This document shows, one piece after another, positions 16,847-25,802 of a stretch of 64,000 nucleotides of DNA; the stretch's first letter is position 1, and every line of letters starts with the position of its first letter. Origin of the DNA: Arthrobacter citreus (lineage in GTDB: Bacteria; Bacillota; Bacilli; Bacillales; Bacillaceae_G); NCBI GenBank assembly GCA_013200995.1, contig CP053688.1, positions 2,666,001 to 2,730,000 of the forward strand, given 5' to 3'. The notes under the pieces were generated by a model. It was not told the origin of the DNA. It saw only the letters and a program-made list of their open reading frames with translations, and did no database searches. Position numbers and translations under genes: made by a program.

Positions 16847-18472
16847 TTATCCCTGAATAACGCTTTTACGTTGAAAATAATCACAGATGAATTTAACGAT
16901 TAAGTTCGTGAAAAAGATTAGTAGAGATAAAACAAATATTTCATCATATTTTTGGAAATGCTGAAGTTCTTTAATTTTGCTAGCAACCAATGAAGTTTCA
17001 GCTGTTATTAAGAAAATGATCCCACTTACCGTTACCATGGAATTGATAAAGTAGTAACTTATCATTTCAAAAACGGTTGATTTAGAGTTCGGTAAGACAA
17101 CTCTGTAAATAGTTTTTATCCATGAATCTCCCATTAGTTCCCCAGTAGTCTCCCAACCAGGATTCATTTTGGATAATGAGTTTTTTGCTAATAAATATGG
17201 TGTAGTAAAGAAGTGAACAATATTGCAAAGAATAATGATCGCGAATGTTCCTTTTAAACTACTATTATTGAAAAATAGTAAATACGATAAACCTAAAACC
17301 ATACCTGGAACAGTGTTTGTTAACATTGAAATTAAATCAATGACTAGCTTAGAATTATGTTTAATAGTTGTTCGAACATTTAATAATGCCGAGCTATATG
17401 CAACAATCGTTCCTAAAACCGCTGTTAAGATTGAGACAAATAACGAGTTTTTATAAACTCCTATTAAATCACTCGATTGAAAAGCATCGACGAAATGTTG
17501 TAGCGTAAAAGTTAATTTAAATGGATAACTAATAAAAAATGGTACGATGAACATTACTGCAAATACTGATAGAATCCCAACTAAGATGATTGTGGAAACT
17601 ACTCCAAAACTAATATCTCGTAACTTGTTGGGGATCATTTCAACATTTGTAAACTTGTCATAATGAAAATTAAATTTTTCAAGATAATTTAGCAATAAAA
17701 CTCCAAAGACAGCCGGAACTAGCATTAATACCGCAATGACTGCACCATTATTAAAATTAGGAATCGCTCCAAGCATAACTTGATATAACTGAGTAGCTAC
17801 AACGTAATATGTACCACCCACAGAAGCTGGAATACCGTAATCTGTAAAGCTTAAAATGAACGAAAGAACAAAAGCTCCACCAAGCGTACCAAGTAATGGG
17901 CGAATAATTGTATTTTTAAAGCTTCTAAATGGACCATCACCCATCAGTTCAGATACAACCATAAATTTTTTATCAATATATTTAAAAGAGTTATTAATTA
18001 ATAGGAAAGCAGCTGGTAATGTATAAATTACATATCCAATTAACAACCCATTAAATCCATAAATTTCAAAAAGATTTCTTCCGATTAATTTTGTTATTAA
18101 TCCTTGTTGACCAAAGGAATAAATAATCGCAAATCCATATGTGATTGTCGGAAGTAACATCGGAATGAGAATAACGATTTTCATAAATCCTTTTAAAGGT
18201 TGAATCAATTTTGTACAATTAATCGAATAGGCCAAAATAAAGGCCAAGACTGTACTGATACAAGCAGTTAAAGTAGAAACCTTGATACTATTAACAATTG
18301 CTTGTACTAAGTTTTTATCTGATAGAATTGTTATATAATTGTTTATCCCAAAACCATGATCCGTTTCAAATGAGCGATAAAATAATGAAACTAATGGCAC
18401 TAATAGAAATGAGATAAATAATAGGAATATTGCTATATAAATGATTCGCATTTCTGGTTTAACTTTATGCAT
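16847..18472 (-). CDS. Aminophosphonate ABC transporter, fused permease
   Basis: This permease of about 541 residues contains two binding-protein-dependent transport domains fused in tandem, like the separate PhnU and PhnV. Roughly twelve membrane segments are visible. EAA-type loops occur in the first half (SELMGDGPFRSFKNTIIRPL) and the second (GELMGDSWIKTIYRVVLPNS). The ATG at 18472 is preferred over the TTG at 18484 because GGTGAG lies just upstream. It overlaps the ATPase gene by 8 nt. The fused arrangement matches iron(III)-type and AEP-type importers. Confidence 0.9.
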   Translation of the reverse strand: MHKVKPEMRIIYIAIFLLFISFLLVPLVSLFYRSFETDHGFGINNYITILSDKNLVQAIVNSIKVSTLTACISTVLAFILAYSINCTKLIQPLKGFMKIVILIPMLLPTITYGFAIIYSFGQQGLITKLIGRNLFEIYGFNGLLIGYVIYTLPAAFLLINNSFKYIDKKFMVVSELMGDGPFRSFKNTIIRPLLGTLGGAFVLSFILSFTDYGIPASVGGTYYVVATQLYQVMLGAIPNFNNGAVIAVLMLVPAVFGVLLLNYLEKFNFHYDKFTNVEMIPNKLRDISFGVVSTIILVGILSVFAVMFIVPFFISYPFKLTFTLQHFVDAFQSSDLIGVYKNSLFVSILTAVLGTIVAYSSALLNVRTTIKHNSKLVIDLISMLTNTVPGMVLGLSYLLFFNNSSLKGTFAIIILCNIVHFFTTPYLLAKNSLSKMNPGWETTGELMGDSWIKTIYRVVLPNSKSTVFEMISYYFINSMVTVSGIIFLITAETSLVASKIKELQHFQKYDEIFVLSLLIFFTNLIVKFICDYFQRKSVIQG

Positions 18473-19217
18473 ATTTCTCACCAAATAAGTTGTAAATATT
18501 ATGTCTCTTAATTTGTAGCTGTTTTAATATAAACTCCTCTACAAAACGATTCTTTGGTTCATTTATTATTTCGCTTGGCGTACCAAATTGTGAGATTTTA
18601 CCTTCATTAATAATTAAAATTTTATCTGATAAAGTTAAGGCTTCTTCTGGATCATGTGTAACGATTATAGTTGTTAGTTTAAATTCTCTTGCAATCGATT
18701 TAATACGCTCTTTAATTGATTCCTTTATGACACCATCTAGTGCACTTAAAGGCTCATCTAATAGTAAGATTTTTGGTTTTGTTACTAATGTTCTAGCAAG
18801 TGCCACTCTTTGTTTTTGTCCTCCAGAAAGTTCCCCTATTTTCTTATTTAGATGTGGCTTTAACTCTAAGAAGTCAATATAGTCTTGCAATTCTTGATCC
18901 GAAACAAGACCTTTTTTATTTCTTAAACCATAAACAATGTTTTCATATGAATTTAAGTTAGGAAAAAGCGCATAATCTTGGAAAACGATATTGAATCCTC
19001 TATTTCTCATCGGAGTTTTAGTAATATCTACATCATTGAATATGATTTGACCTTGATCCATTTGAGTTAGACCGAGAATTAAATTTAATAATGTTGTTTT
19101 TCCACTTCCACTTGGACCTAATAATGACACGATTTCTCCAGTTTTAATTTCAAGATTTATATCCGATAATACGACTTTTTTATCAAACTGTTTGCTTACG
19201 TTTTGTAGTTTCAGCAA
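18465..19217 (-). CDS. phnT: Aminophosphonate ABC transporter, ATP-binding protein
   Basis: This ABC ATPase of about 250 residues energises the importer. Walker A is GPSGSGKTTL, the signature is LSGGQKQRVALAR, Walker B is ILLLDEPLSALD and the switch histidine is in IIVTHDPEEAL. AAGGAGGT directly precedes GTGAACAG. The GTG at 19226 would sit right against the Shine-Dalgarno, so the TTG at 19217 (8 nt spacing) is the likelier start. It is the first gene of the minus-strand phosphonate operon, divergent from the DeoR-type regulator. Confidence 0.9.
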   Translation of the reverse strand: MLKLQNVSKQFDKKVVLSDINLEIKTGEIVSLLGPSGSGKTTLLNLILGLTQMDQGQIIFNDVDITKTPMRNRGFNIVFQDYALFPNLNSYENIVYGLRNKKGLVSDQELQDYIDFLELKPHLNKKIGELSGGQKQRVALARTLVTKPKILLLDEPLSALDGVIKESIKERIKSIAREFKLTTIIVTHDPEEALTLSDKILIINEGKISQFGTPSEIINEPKNRFVEEFILKQLQIKRHNIYNLFGEKYA

Positions 19218-19256
19218 ACTGTTCACCTCCTTAAGTACAACCTAAGTATAGAATTC

Positions 19257-19338
19257 ATATGTAAATCCAATTAGCTTTTTAAGTAAATAATATGTAAATT
19301 ATAAGTAACTCCTGCATAACTCATGCATATATTTACAT
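19257..19338 (-). promoter_or_regulatory. Divergent control region of the phosphonate operon with repeated ATATGTAAAT
   Basis: The motif ATATGTAAAT occurs at 19257-19266 and again exactly 33 bp away at 19290-19299. An inverted copy (ATATTTACAT) is at 19329-19338. A TGCAT-N5-ATGCA palindrome lies at 19313-19327. A minus-strand -10-like TATAAT (19298-19303) overlaps the second motif. These are candidate operators for the adjacent DeoR-type protein; the assignment is inferred. Confidence 0.5.
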
Positions 19339-19436
19339 TTTTTTAACCAAACATTTGCATTACTACTATTGAAAATATGCATTCATTTCAATTAAACTGT
19401 AAGCACATATTATTAAATACGAAAATAGGTGAGGTT

Positions 19437-20198
19437 ATGTTTCCACTTGAAAGACAAAACAAAATAATTGATTTATTAAAATCAAACAATGTTTTAAAAA
19501 TAACTGAATTAACGGAAGCTCTAAATATATCAACTGATACACTACGAAGAGATTTAAACCTACTTGAGAAGCAAGGTAAAATAGAGAAAATATATGGCGG
19601 CGCGAAAATAGCAGAATCGAAGTTTTTTGAATCTTCTATGGAAGAAAGAATGGTAAGCCACTTAGAAGAAAAAGAAAAAATCGCCAAAAAATGTGCTGAA
19701 CATATTGAAGATGGAGATTGTATCTATTTAGATAGTGGTTCTACTACACTGCAAATTGCGAAGTTTATAAGGGATAAAAAGAATTTAACAGTCGTTACAA
19801 ATTCGATACCAATCATAAATGAACTAATAAATAGTTCAATTGAGCTGATCATCATCGGTGGTAAAATTAGACGAAATGAACAATCAGTTGTAACGTATGA
19901 TTACTTATTTAATTTCAATGAATTAAATATTCTAAAGACGTTTATATGCGCGAGTGGAATTACAATTGAAAAAGGAATTTCTGATTATAATTTAGAAGAG
20001 GCTATTACAAGGAAAAAAATAATCGAATTATCAAACATTAATTATGTAGCAGCTGACAGCACTAAGTTTGGTAAAAACGTCACTGTTCACATTGCGCCAC
20101 TTGAAAAGATTGATTATATTATTACAGATTCTCAAATCAATAAAAGTTTTATTTCTAAATTTAGTAAGACAGATACACATTTGGTCATTTCAGAATAG
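19437..20198 (+). CDS. DeoR/GlpR-family transcriptional regulator of the phosphonate operon
   Basis: This 253-residue DeoR-family protein has an N-terminal winged helix (ERQNKIIDLLKSNNVLKITE, then STDTLRRDLNLLEKQGKIEK and YGGAK) and a C-terminal phosphosugar-isomerase-like sensor domain (DSGSTTLQIAKFI, IIGGKIRRNE, AADSTKFGK). The ATG at 19437 is preferred because AGGTGAGG lies immediately upstream. A longer reading from 19377 has none. It is divergent from the importer and phnWX genes. DeoR regulators usually repress and respond to phosphorylated intermediates. A DeoR-type regulator is not the usual PhnR type for AEP systems. Confidence 0.85.
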   Translation: MFPLERQNKIIDLLKSNNVLKITELTEALNISTDTLRRDLNLLEKQGKIEKIYGGAKIAESKFFESSMEERMVSHLEEKEKIAKKCAEHIEDGDCIYLDSGSTTLQIAKFIRDKKNLTVVTNSIPIINELINSSIELIIIGGKIRRNEQSVVTYDYLFNFNELNILKTFICASGITIEKGISDYNLEEAITRKKIIELSNINYVAADSTKFGKNVTVHIAPLEKIDYIITDSQINKSFISKFSKTDTHLVISE

Positions 20199-20214
20199 AG
20201 TTATGAAAAGCAGG

Positions 20215-20241
20215 AGGGTCCCTTATTTAGGGACCCTTTTT
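20215..20241 (+). terminator. Intrinsic terminator of the DeoR-type gene
   Basis: GGGTCCC-TTATTTA-GGGACCC is followed by TTTTT, just after the stop codon. Confidence 0.9.
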
Positions 20242-20312
20242 CTTATACTCAAATGAAGTCGGGAGTATCTATATAATAAGTAGCATTAATGAGATTTAGT
20301 ACGAATAACAAA

Positions 20313-20341
20313 TAAAAAATACCCATACTAGTTGGGTATTA
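20313..20341 (-). terminator. Intrinsic terminator of the 20353 small gene
   Basis: On the minus strand ATACCCA pairs with TGGGTAT and is followed by six T residues. Confidence 0.8.
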
Positions 20342-20352
20342 AGGAGATATAT

Positions 20353-20535
20353 TCAAAAATAAGTTATGATTCCAACCAAGACAACAAAAGCTACATAAGC
20401 TATTAATAAGCTCCCAAAAACTCGTAATATTTTTTTATTGAATTTCTTACCAATCTTCAAAATGATGTAAATGACAAGCGCCATAAAAAAGAGCATATTT
20501 AATAAAGGTAAAACCGCGTAAATGAAATCGAACAT
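20353..20535 (-). CDS. Small two-pass membrane protein, unknown function
   Basis: This 60-residue protein has two hydrophobic segments (residues about 5-27 and 40-58) joined by a short basic loop (KIGKKFNKKILR), typical of small Bacillus membrane proteins. The ATG at 20535 has AAGGAG 7 nt upstream, and a terminator follows the stop, so expression is likely. No family is recognised. The 353-bp gap upstream (20536-20888) shows only a small AAACTGC/GCAGTTT hairpin and no gene. Confidence 0.6.
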   Translation of the reverse strand: MFDFIYAVLPLLNMLFFMALVIYIILKIGKKFNKKILRVFGSLLIAYVAFVVLVGIITYF

Positions 20536-20856
20536 ATTGATCTCCTTTTACTCCAAATTTCATTATGGTTTTATACATTTTAAAATATATATTAGACAAT
20601 TATCATATGAATTCCTTGTTCAACAAATTTGCCTGTAATGCAATTAAAAAACTGCAATTAAGCAGTTTCTGGAATTCAAACCTTAGCATACGTTAGTTCT
20701 GCTAATTACCATATAAACTAAAACTCTGAATCGATACATAAATCCCTAGAATCCCTATTATTAAAAAAGCGATACTCAAACCTTTCTTTTTCCCCTTTTT
20801 CTATTTTAAAAATATTGCTCTTTTACATTTGAATTTCCTAACCTTACAAACTAGTA

Positions 20857-20892
20857 AAAAAGGAACTCATCAGATTCGATAAGTTCTTTTAT
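20857..20892 (-). terminator. Terminator overlapping the stop of the 20889 gene
   Basis: On the minus strand GAACTTATC pairs with GATGAGTTC and is followed by CTTTTTT. The stem begins at the stop codon. Confidence 0.7.
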
Positions 20893-21446
20893 TTAATTTT
20901 CTTACCATCTTTATCAAAATACTCATATTTAAACCTATATTCATCCCCATTAAGAGGTTTAGGCATATTTTCTAATTTAATGAATGAAGCTGATTTCGGA
21001 TGTAAGATAAGTACAAATTCTTTTGTTGATTCACCTATAACTGTTAATTTTATTTTAGCCACAGATGTATCTGCATTTGTAACTAATAGTACGTGATCTG
21101 AGTGCATTACTTTTCCTATTTTAACAAAAAACAACTCATCAGTAGAACCACGTTTACTTTCAGCATATGTCCATTTATAGTTTCCATCTTTATTTTTATA
21201 GAAATGAATATATGCAGGTGAATTATCATATAAGAAAGCAACTATTCGGTCATGAACATGATTAGAATCAAAAATTTTTAGGATTTCAATCGAGTCTTTA
21301 TTTTCATAACCATCAATCGATTGAATCGTCTTTACAATATTTTTTTCATTATTTCCATTCATTTGAAAAGAAGGTCTTATTAGAACGTATAATACTAATA
21401 GTATCAATACAGCTAAAAATATGATGCCTTTTTTGGATTTAAGCAT
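20889..21446 (-). CDS. Membrane-anchored protein, unknown function
   Basis: This 185-residue protein has one N-terminal membrane segment (residues 8-25, FLAVLILLVLYVLI) and an extracytoplasmic beta-rich domain with regular strands (HDRIVAFLYDNSPAYIHFYK, KIKLTVIGESTKEFVLIL). No conserved catalytic residues are visible and I recognise no family. The start at 21446 follows AAGGAGTGG. It is monocistronic with a terminator that overlaps the stop. Confidence 0.6.
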   Translation of the reverse strand: MLKSKKGIIFLAVLILLVLYVLIRPSFQMNGNNEKNIVKTIQSIDGYENKDSIEILKIFDSNHVHDRIVAFLYDNSPAYIHFYKNKDGNYKWTYAESKRGSTDELFFVKIGKVMHSDHVLLVTNADTSVAKIKLTVIGESTKEFVLILHPKSASFIKLENMPKPLNGDEYRFKYEYFDKDGKKIK

Positions 21447-21673
21447 AACACCACTCCTTTTAATATATTTGCAAAAGATGGGAATTAGCTATCCTTTCAG
21501 CATGATATTTAGTTTAAAAACACAGGTTAATTAATATTCTTATGCAATTCATCTGGCATTTACTACAATAAAAAAGTCAATAAATTTTGATTCCATTATT
21601 CTCTTGAATACGCCATTCATACAGTTTATAAAATTTAGGAGAATATCCTATTTTTTTCAAATAGACCTATACT

Positions 21674-21704
21674 CAAAAAAAATAGAAGCCCCGAATGGAG
21701 CTTC
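21674..21704 (-). terminator. Terminator of the Fur-controlled flavodoxin operon
   Basis: On the minus strand GAAGCTCC pairs with GGGGCTTC and is followed by TATTTTTTTT. It lies 18-50 nt after the last stop codon. Confidence 0.85.
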
Positions 21705-21721
21705 CATTTTCCATGTCCTTA

Positions 21722-22615
21722 TCAACACACTCTTTTCGAGTCTTTTTCAAAAAACCTAGTTTCATATTGTCCAGCTACAATGTAGTTTTCATTTTCATTA
21801 CAGATTCTCCAGCCATGACCTTTTACGTAGTCGCATGGGACAATTAGTTGACTTTCTAAATATACTCTTGAAACGGTGCTGTAACCAGAATCATTTTGAC
21901 TTGAGCTAGTGTAGACGATTCCGTTATGTGCACAAATATCTAAGTAGCTTCCATTGCTGATTGTACTGTTGCATTGATTCCAAAGACCATTCTCTTCGTA
22001 AAGACTTTTGATTGAAGCATATTCAACAACTCCGTTTCTGCCCCTACAAGAACCACTGACTGTAATTAGTAAATCATTATTCACTAGCATGGAAGAAATC
22101 ATTTTATCAGACTCTGTTTTTACTCGAGTGATTTTAAATGTTCGTAAATCTAACATCCAAATGCCACCATTAATCGGATGTATTTTTGTTCCGATAAATA
22201 ATGTATTTCCATGTAAGCATAGTGAGCGAATGGAAGGTGGTTTGTTGACTTTAAATGGTGAAATAATCTTCCAGGTCTCACCATAATTTGTTGATATGTA
22301 AATTACTTTATCTCCATGTGCTACGACAAGTCCTTTTGCATTACAGCATACGCTCCATACGCTCGCTTTTGTAGGGAATTGTTTAATGTTCCAGTCTTTG
22401 CCTTCATTCCTACTCTTTATAAATATTCCGTTATCACCAACACCATATATTGTGCTTCCTACACATTTCAAATCACGAATCTGATTATTTATGATCGGAA
22501 AGCTAAATGTTCGGTTTCCATCATTTTCTATGATGATTCCATTATTTACAGTCGCTATAATTGTACTGCCATTTTCAGTTCTTGTTACTGCTGTAGAACT
22601 GAACATGTTATTCAT
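21722..22615 (-). CDS. Beta-propeller (BNR/YCF48-like) protein, flavodoxin-operon partner
   Basis: This 297-residue protein has no signal peptide. It consists of repeating beta-propeller blades with BNR/Asp-box-like turns (SRNEGKDWNIK, STNYGETWKII), plus GNTLFIGTK-type and NNDLLITVSG-type strands. It overlaps the flavodoxin gene by 4 nt, so the two are translationally coupled. The pairing of flavodoxin plus an uncharacterised protein of this size recalls Bacillus ykuN-ykuO in the iron-regulated ykuNOP operon. I infer a role in flavodoxin use or maturation under iron limitation. Identity with YkuO has not been checked. Confidence 0.65.
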   Translation of the reverse strand: MNNMFSSTAVTRTENGSTIIATVNNGIIIENDGNRTFSFPIINNQIRDLKCVGSTIYGVGDNGIFIKSRNEGKDWNIKQFPTKASVWSVCCNAKGLVVAHGDKVIYISTNYGETWKIISPFKVNKPPSIRSLCLHGNTLFIGTKIHPINGGIWMLDLRTFKITRVKTESDKMISSMLVNNDLLITVSGSCRGRNGVVEYASIKSLYEENGLWNQCNSTISNGSYLDICAHNGIVYTSSSQNDSGYSTVSRVYLESQLIVPCDYVKGHGWRICNENENYIVAGQYETRFFEKDSKRVC

Positions 22616-23079
22616 ACAGTTCCCTCTAATTGGTCTTCGAATTGACTAATAAAGCTAATGGCAAACGTAACACAACTCTCTATGTCTTCTTCTGTTTCTG
22701 GTGCGAATTCTACTTTTAATCCTTCCTCTACTATTTCAGCTCCACATTCTTTTAATCGCTCTTCTAATATGTCTACTGCAGCACAAAACTTAGGATAAGC
22801 GTGATCACCAGAGCCAAATACAGCTGCTTTTTTACCAGTTAAATCTAAGTTTTCAAGGTCATCATAGAAATCTTCAACTTCATACGGAAGCTCTCCATCA
22901 CCCCATGTATAAGCTCCTAATATGATTCCATCAAATTCTAATAATTTCTGAGTATTAATATTTTCAATTTCTTTCATCTCAATATCATGTCCCATTGTAT
23001 CTATACTTGATTTAATTAACTCAGCTATTTCCTCTGTGTTACCTGACATACTTGCAAAAGCGATTAAAATTTTAGCCAT
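22612..23079 (-). CDS. Flavodoxin (YkuN/YkuP-like)
   Basis: This 155-residue short-chain-type flavodoxin has an FMN phosphate-binding loop ASMSGNTEEIAELI at the N-terminus, an isoalloxazine loop around GAYTWGDGELPYE and FGSGDHAYPKFC. Flavodoxins replace ferredoxin as low-potential electron carriers when iron is scarce. This agrees with the twin Fur boxes in the operon promoter. It follows the IDEAL-domain gene by about 45 nt and overlaps the propeller gene. Confidence 0.92.
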   Translation of the reverse strand: MAKILIAFASMSGNTEEIAELIKSSIDTMGHDIEMKEIENINTQKLLEFDGIILGAYTWGDGELPYEVEDFYDDLENLDLTGKKAAVFGSGDHAYPKFCAAVDILEERLKECGAEIVEEGLKVEFAPETEEDIESCVTFAISFISQFEDQLEGTV

Positions 23080-23124
23080 TTTTCTCTCTCCTCAAATCTT
23101 ACTTTTTTTATTTATGAAAATTAT

Positions 23125-23520
23125 TTAAACAGCATCTTTATTTGAAAAAAATCTATTCTTTAATTCTTTTAAACTACGTAAATCATTTGCCATTGTTAGA
23201 AATGCCTCTCGATCATTCACATCAAGTGCTTCGTTTATTTTAAAATTCAAATGATTTATTTTAAGGTCAATATCCCACAATGAACAAAGTACTCCACTTT
23301 CATATAAACCTTCTATATCTTCAACATGTAAATAAAACTCAAAATCACTGTTATTATCAATTAAATAATGCCAACCTAAACAATCCACATACTTTCTCTC
23401 ACTTGTCATAGTCCATAAATCACCTTCATTGAACTCAATCATGTGTTGATGCTTTTGACCTGGACAACAGCATGTTACTTGCTGGTGAAACGGCTCTAAT
23501 ATAATAAAATGTTTATCCAT
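23125..23520 (-). CDS. IDEAL-domain protein with a CCCPG motif, first gene of the Fur operon
   Basis: This 131-residue protein carries a C-terminal IDEAL-type helical motif (INEALDVNDREAFLTMANDL), a short Firmicutes domain of unknown function. Its N-terminal part has a cysteine cluster, VTCCCPGQKHQHMIEF, which could bind metal. The start is placed at the ATG at 23520 because AAGGAGG lies 6 nt upstream. Longer readings place the Shine-Dalgarno inside the gene. It lies directly behind the Fur-controlled promoter and heads the operon with flavodoxin. An iron-related accessory role is inferred from this context. Confidence 0.7.
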   Translation of the reverse strand: MDKHFIILEPFHQQVTCCCPGQKHQHMIEFNEGDLWTMTSERKYVDCLGWHYLIDNNSDFEFYLHVEDIEGLYESGVLCSLWDIDLKINHLNFKINEALDVNDREAFLTMANDLRSLKELKNRFFSNKDAV

Positions 23521-23597
23521 CATCGGCCTCCTTAATGGCTCTTCTATTCTCATTCGAGCTTTTTATTTTAAATAAGGGAATCAATCTTTTTTATGAT

Positions 23598-23650
23598 ATT
23601 GATAATCATTTTCAATTGTAATTTTATATGATAATGATTATCAGTGTCAA
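23598..23650 (-). promoter_or_regulatory. Promoter with two Fur boxes for the flavodoxin operon
   Basis: On the minus strand TTGACA (23650-23645) and TATAAA (23628-23623) are 16 nt apart. The spacer contains TGATAATGATTATCA, a perfect 7-1-7 Fur box (23629-23643). A second 7-1-7-like box, TTGATAATCATTTTCAA, lies at 23600-23616 just downstream. Binding of Fe-Fur here would block RNA polymerase, so the operon should be on under iron limitation. Confidence 0.9.
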
Positions 23651-23743
23651 TTATAAAATTAAAAATTTTTTTCTTCATGTCACTTTAAATTTTTTATCTC
23701 CTAGGGATTAGCCCATTTTTTAGTGTGTCGATTTGAAGGCAAG

Positions 23744-23900
23744 GCGAACAAAATATGTATTTTGCTCATAAAGTAGTTGTTTTTGTGCATAAGCCACTGA
23801 TTTCAGTGCATAAGCCCCAGGTTTTCGTCCATAAGCTCTAGTTCTTCATCCATAAGATAATTGTTTTTGTGCATAAGACATTTGTTTTCCTTCATAACAT
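23744..23900 (+). repeat. 21-bp tandem array, core GTGCATAAG
   Basis: Seven units have the CAT of the core at 23767, 23788, 23809, 23830, 23851, 23872 and 23893, exactly 21 bp apart. The leader GCGAACAAAATATGTAT resembles the TACGAACA-ATATGTAC leader of the GTTGATA arrays. The core differs (GTGCATAAG or TCCATAAG). It lies between the Fur promoter and the terminator of the lactate permease gene, in a gap with no ORF. Confidence 0.85.
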
Positions 23901-23963
23901 AATCTGCCCCTCTGTTAGCTTGAGCATATGACCTTATCTTTCAATGTGAACACGATTAAAAAT

Positions 23964-23996
23964 GCAAAAAACCATAAGAAATAATATCTTATGGTT
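23964..23996 (-). terminator. Intrinsic terminator of the lactate permease gene
   Basis: On the minus strand AACCATAAG pairs with CTTATGGTT and is followed by TTTTGC, 15 nt after the stop codon. Confidence 0.8.
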
Positions 23997-24009
23997 CAAA
24001 TTCCTATCC

Positions 24010-25632
24010 TTAAAATATAGTCCAGCTAACAATGCCTATTAAAACTAATAGTGACAGGCTGTACTTTATTGTCATTTTAAAAAGCTTTGATTCTTGTCCA
24101 ACAAGTCCAACTGCTGCTGTTGCAACTGCTACTGATTGTGGGGAAATCATTTTTGCCATTGTTCCTCCCATTACATTTACGGCAACCATTGTTTCTGGGA
24201 GGATTCCGATTTGTGCTGCTGTTACGGCTTGTAATGGTGCAAATAATGATCCACTATTTACAACGGAACCTGTTAGGAATACACCGATCCATCCAAGTAT
24301 TGGTGAGAATAGTGGGAACTTGTCGCCAGTAGAAGCGAACGCTAGTCCAAGCGTTGATGACATTCCTGAATAAGTACAAATGTAGGCAAAAGCTAAAACG
24401 CTACAAATGGTTAGTATTGGTGATATTAATTCTGTAAAAGTTTCACTGGCGGTCTCTTTAACTAAATTCCAATTACATTTAAAAATAATAATTGTTAAAA
24501 TAGCTGCTAATACAATGGCCGTTACAGTTGACGAAAATAAATCTAATTTATAAACGGCTGCATAAGGTGTATCAGTTGGGACAATTGGTGGTTTTCGAAT
24601 AATTAAATTATTCAAAAATGGTACAGGTATTAAAAATACAAGGCTTGCTAGTGCTCCTCCGGGTACAAATAGAGCTTTAATAAAGTTTAAGTTAAATATT
24701 GTCACAAAAACAGTTAGTAGAATAAATGGTAACCATGCATAGATGATTTGATTAAACGAATACCTTTCTTCTGCGTTTGAAGCTTTACTTTCTGTTTGTT
24801 GAATTTTATAAATTTCTTTTGGACTCCATAAGCGTAAAAATAATGATACTGCAACTAAACTTACAATTGCTGCAAATATATCTGCAAGTTCTGCGCCTAA
24901 AAAATACAATACTGCAAATTGTGTAATGGCGAATGAAATTCCATTCACTAAAATGGCTGGGAGTGTTTGTCTAATTCCTTTAAAACCATCGATGATAAAT
25001 ACAAGTAGAAATGGTACTAAAATGCTTACTAGTGGAAGAACGAGTGCTGTATATCTACCAACTGTAAGTCCATCTAGACCAGTCAATTGTGCTGGGACAT
25101 TAACAGGTATTCCCATTGCTCCAAATGCTCCACCAGCAATGTTTGCGATTAAGCAGATCGCCGCTGCATTTAATGCATTAAACCCTAGCCCAACTAGAAT
25201 CGCAGCAGTAATGGCAACTGGCGCACCAAATCCTGCAGCCCCTTCTAAAAATGCGCCGAATGAATAGGCCACCAATAGAACTTGAATTCGTTGATCTTCC
25301 GTTATGGATGCAATACTTTTTCGAATAATACTAAACTGACCAGTTTTAGTAGTTAGTTTATATAGAAATATTGCTGCTAGTACGATTGATGCAACTGGCC
25401 AAATCCCTGCCAATATTCCATATACAGCAGATGACACGATCATTTTAATTGGCATTCCATAAACTAATACTGCCACAATACCTGCAACAATAATACTTAA
25501 TGCCCCTGCTATATAACCTCTTAGTTTTAAAACTGTTAATGCGATAATAAAAAATACAATTGGAATAGCTGCCATTAAAGCAGAAAGCCAAATATTATGT
25601 AATGGATTATATATTTGGGACCATGTTGACAT
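24010..25632 (-). CDS. L-lactate permease family transporter
   Basis: This 540-residue polytopic membrane protein of the LctP/LldP/GlcA family imports L-lactate or glycolate with protons. Signature stretches are FSFGAFLEGAAGFGAPVAIT with its glycine-rich motif, AAAICLIANIAGGAFGAMG, and the C-terminal FLTGSVVNSGSLFAPLQAVT. The length equals that of the Bacillus permeases. It is not beside lut or ldh genes here, and is monocistronic with its own terminator. Confidence 0.92.
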   Translation of the reverse strand: MSTWSQIYNPLHNIWLSALMAAIPIVFFIIALTVLKLRGYIAGALSIIVAGIVAVLVYGMPIKMIVSSAVYGILAGIWPVASIVLAAIFLYKLTTKTGQFSIIRKSIASITEDQRIQVLLVAYSFGAFLEGAAGFGAPVAITAAILVGLGFNALNAAAICLIANIAGGAFGAMGIPVNVPAQLTGLDGLTVGRYTALVLPLVSILVPFLLVFIIDGFKGIRQTLPAILVNGISFAITQFAVLYFLGAELADIFAAIVSLVAVSLFLRLWSPKEIYKIQQTESKASNAEERYSFNQIIYAWLPFILLTVFVTIFNLNFIKALFVPGGALASLVFLIPVPFLNNLIIRKPPIVPTDTPYAAVYKLDLFSSTVTAIVLAAILTIIIFKCNWNLVKETASETFTELISPILTICSVLAFAYICTYSGMSSTLGLAFASTGDKFPLFSPILGWIGVFLTGSVVNSGSLFAPLQAVTAAQIGILPETMVAVNVMGGTMAKMISPQSVAVATAAVGLVGQESKLFKMTIKYSLSLLVLIGIVSWTIF

Positions 25633-25802
25633 ATTTCGTTAGACTTCCTTTCCGTAAAATACCAATTCTTCATTTATACGGATAGATTCACCAATCATTT
25701 GTTAAATATTCTACATATCATTTTTTTTATGAATAGATTTTCTTGGAACTGGAGTGTTTTAGAAGATGTTAGATAGAAGTTTATAATTTTTATTTAGATC
25801 GT

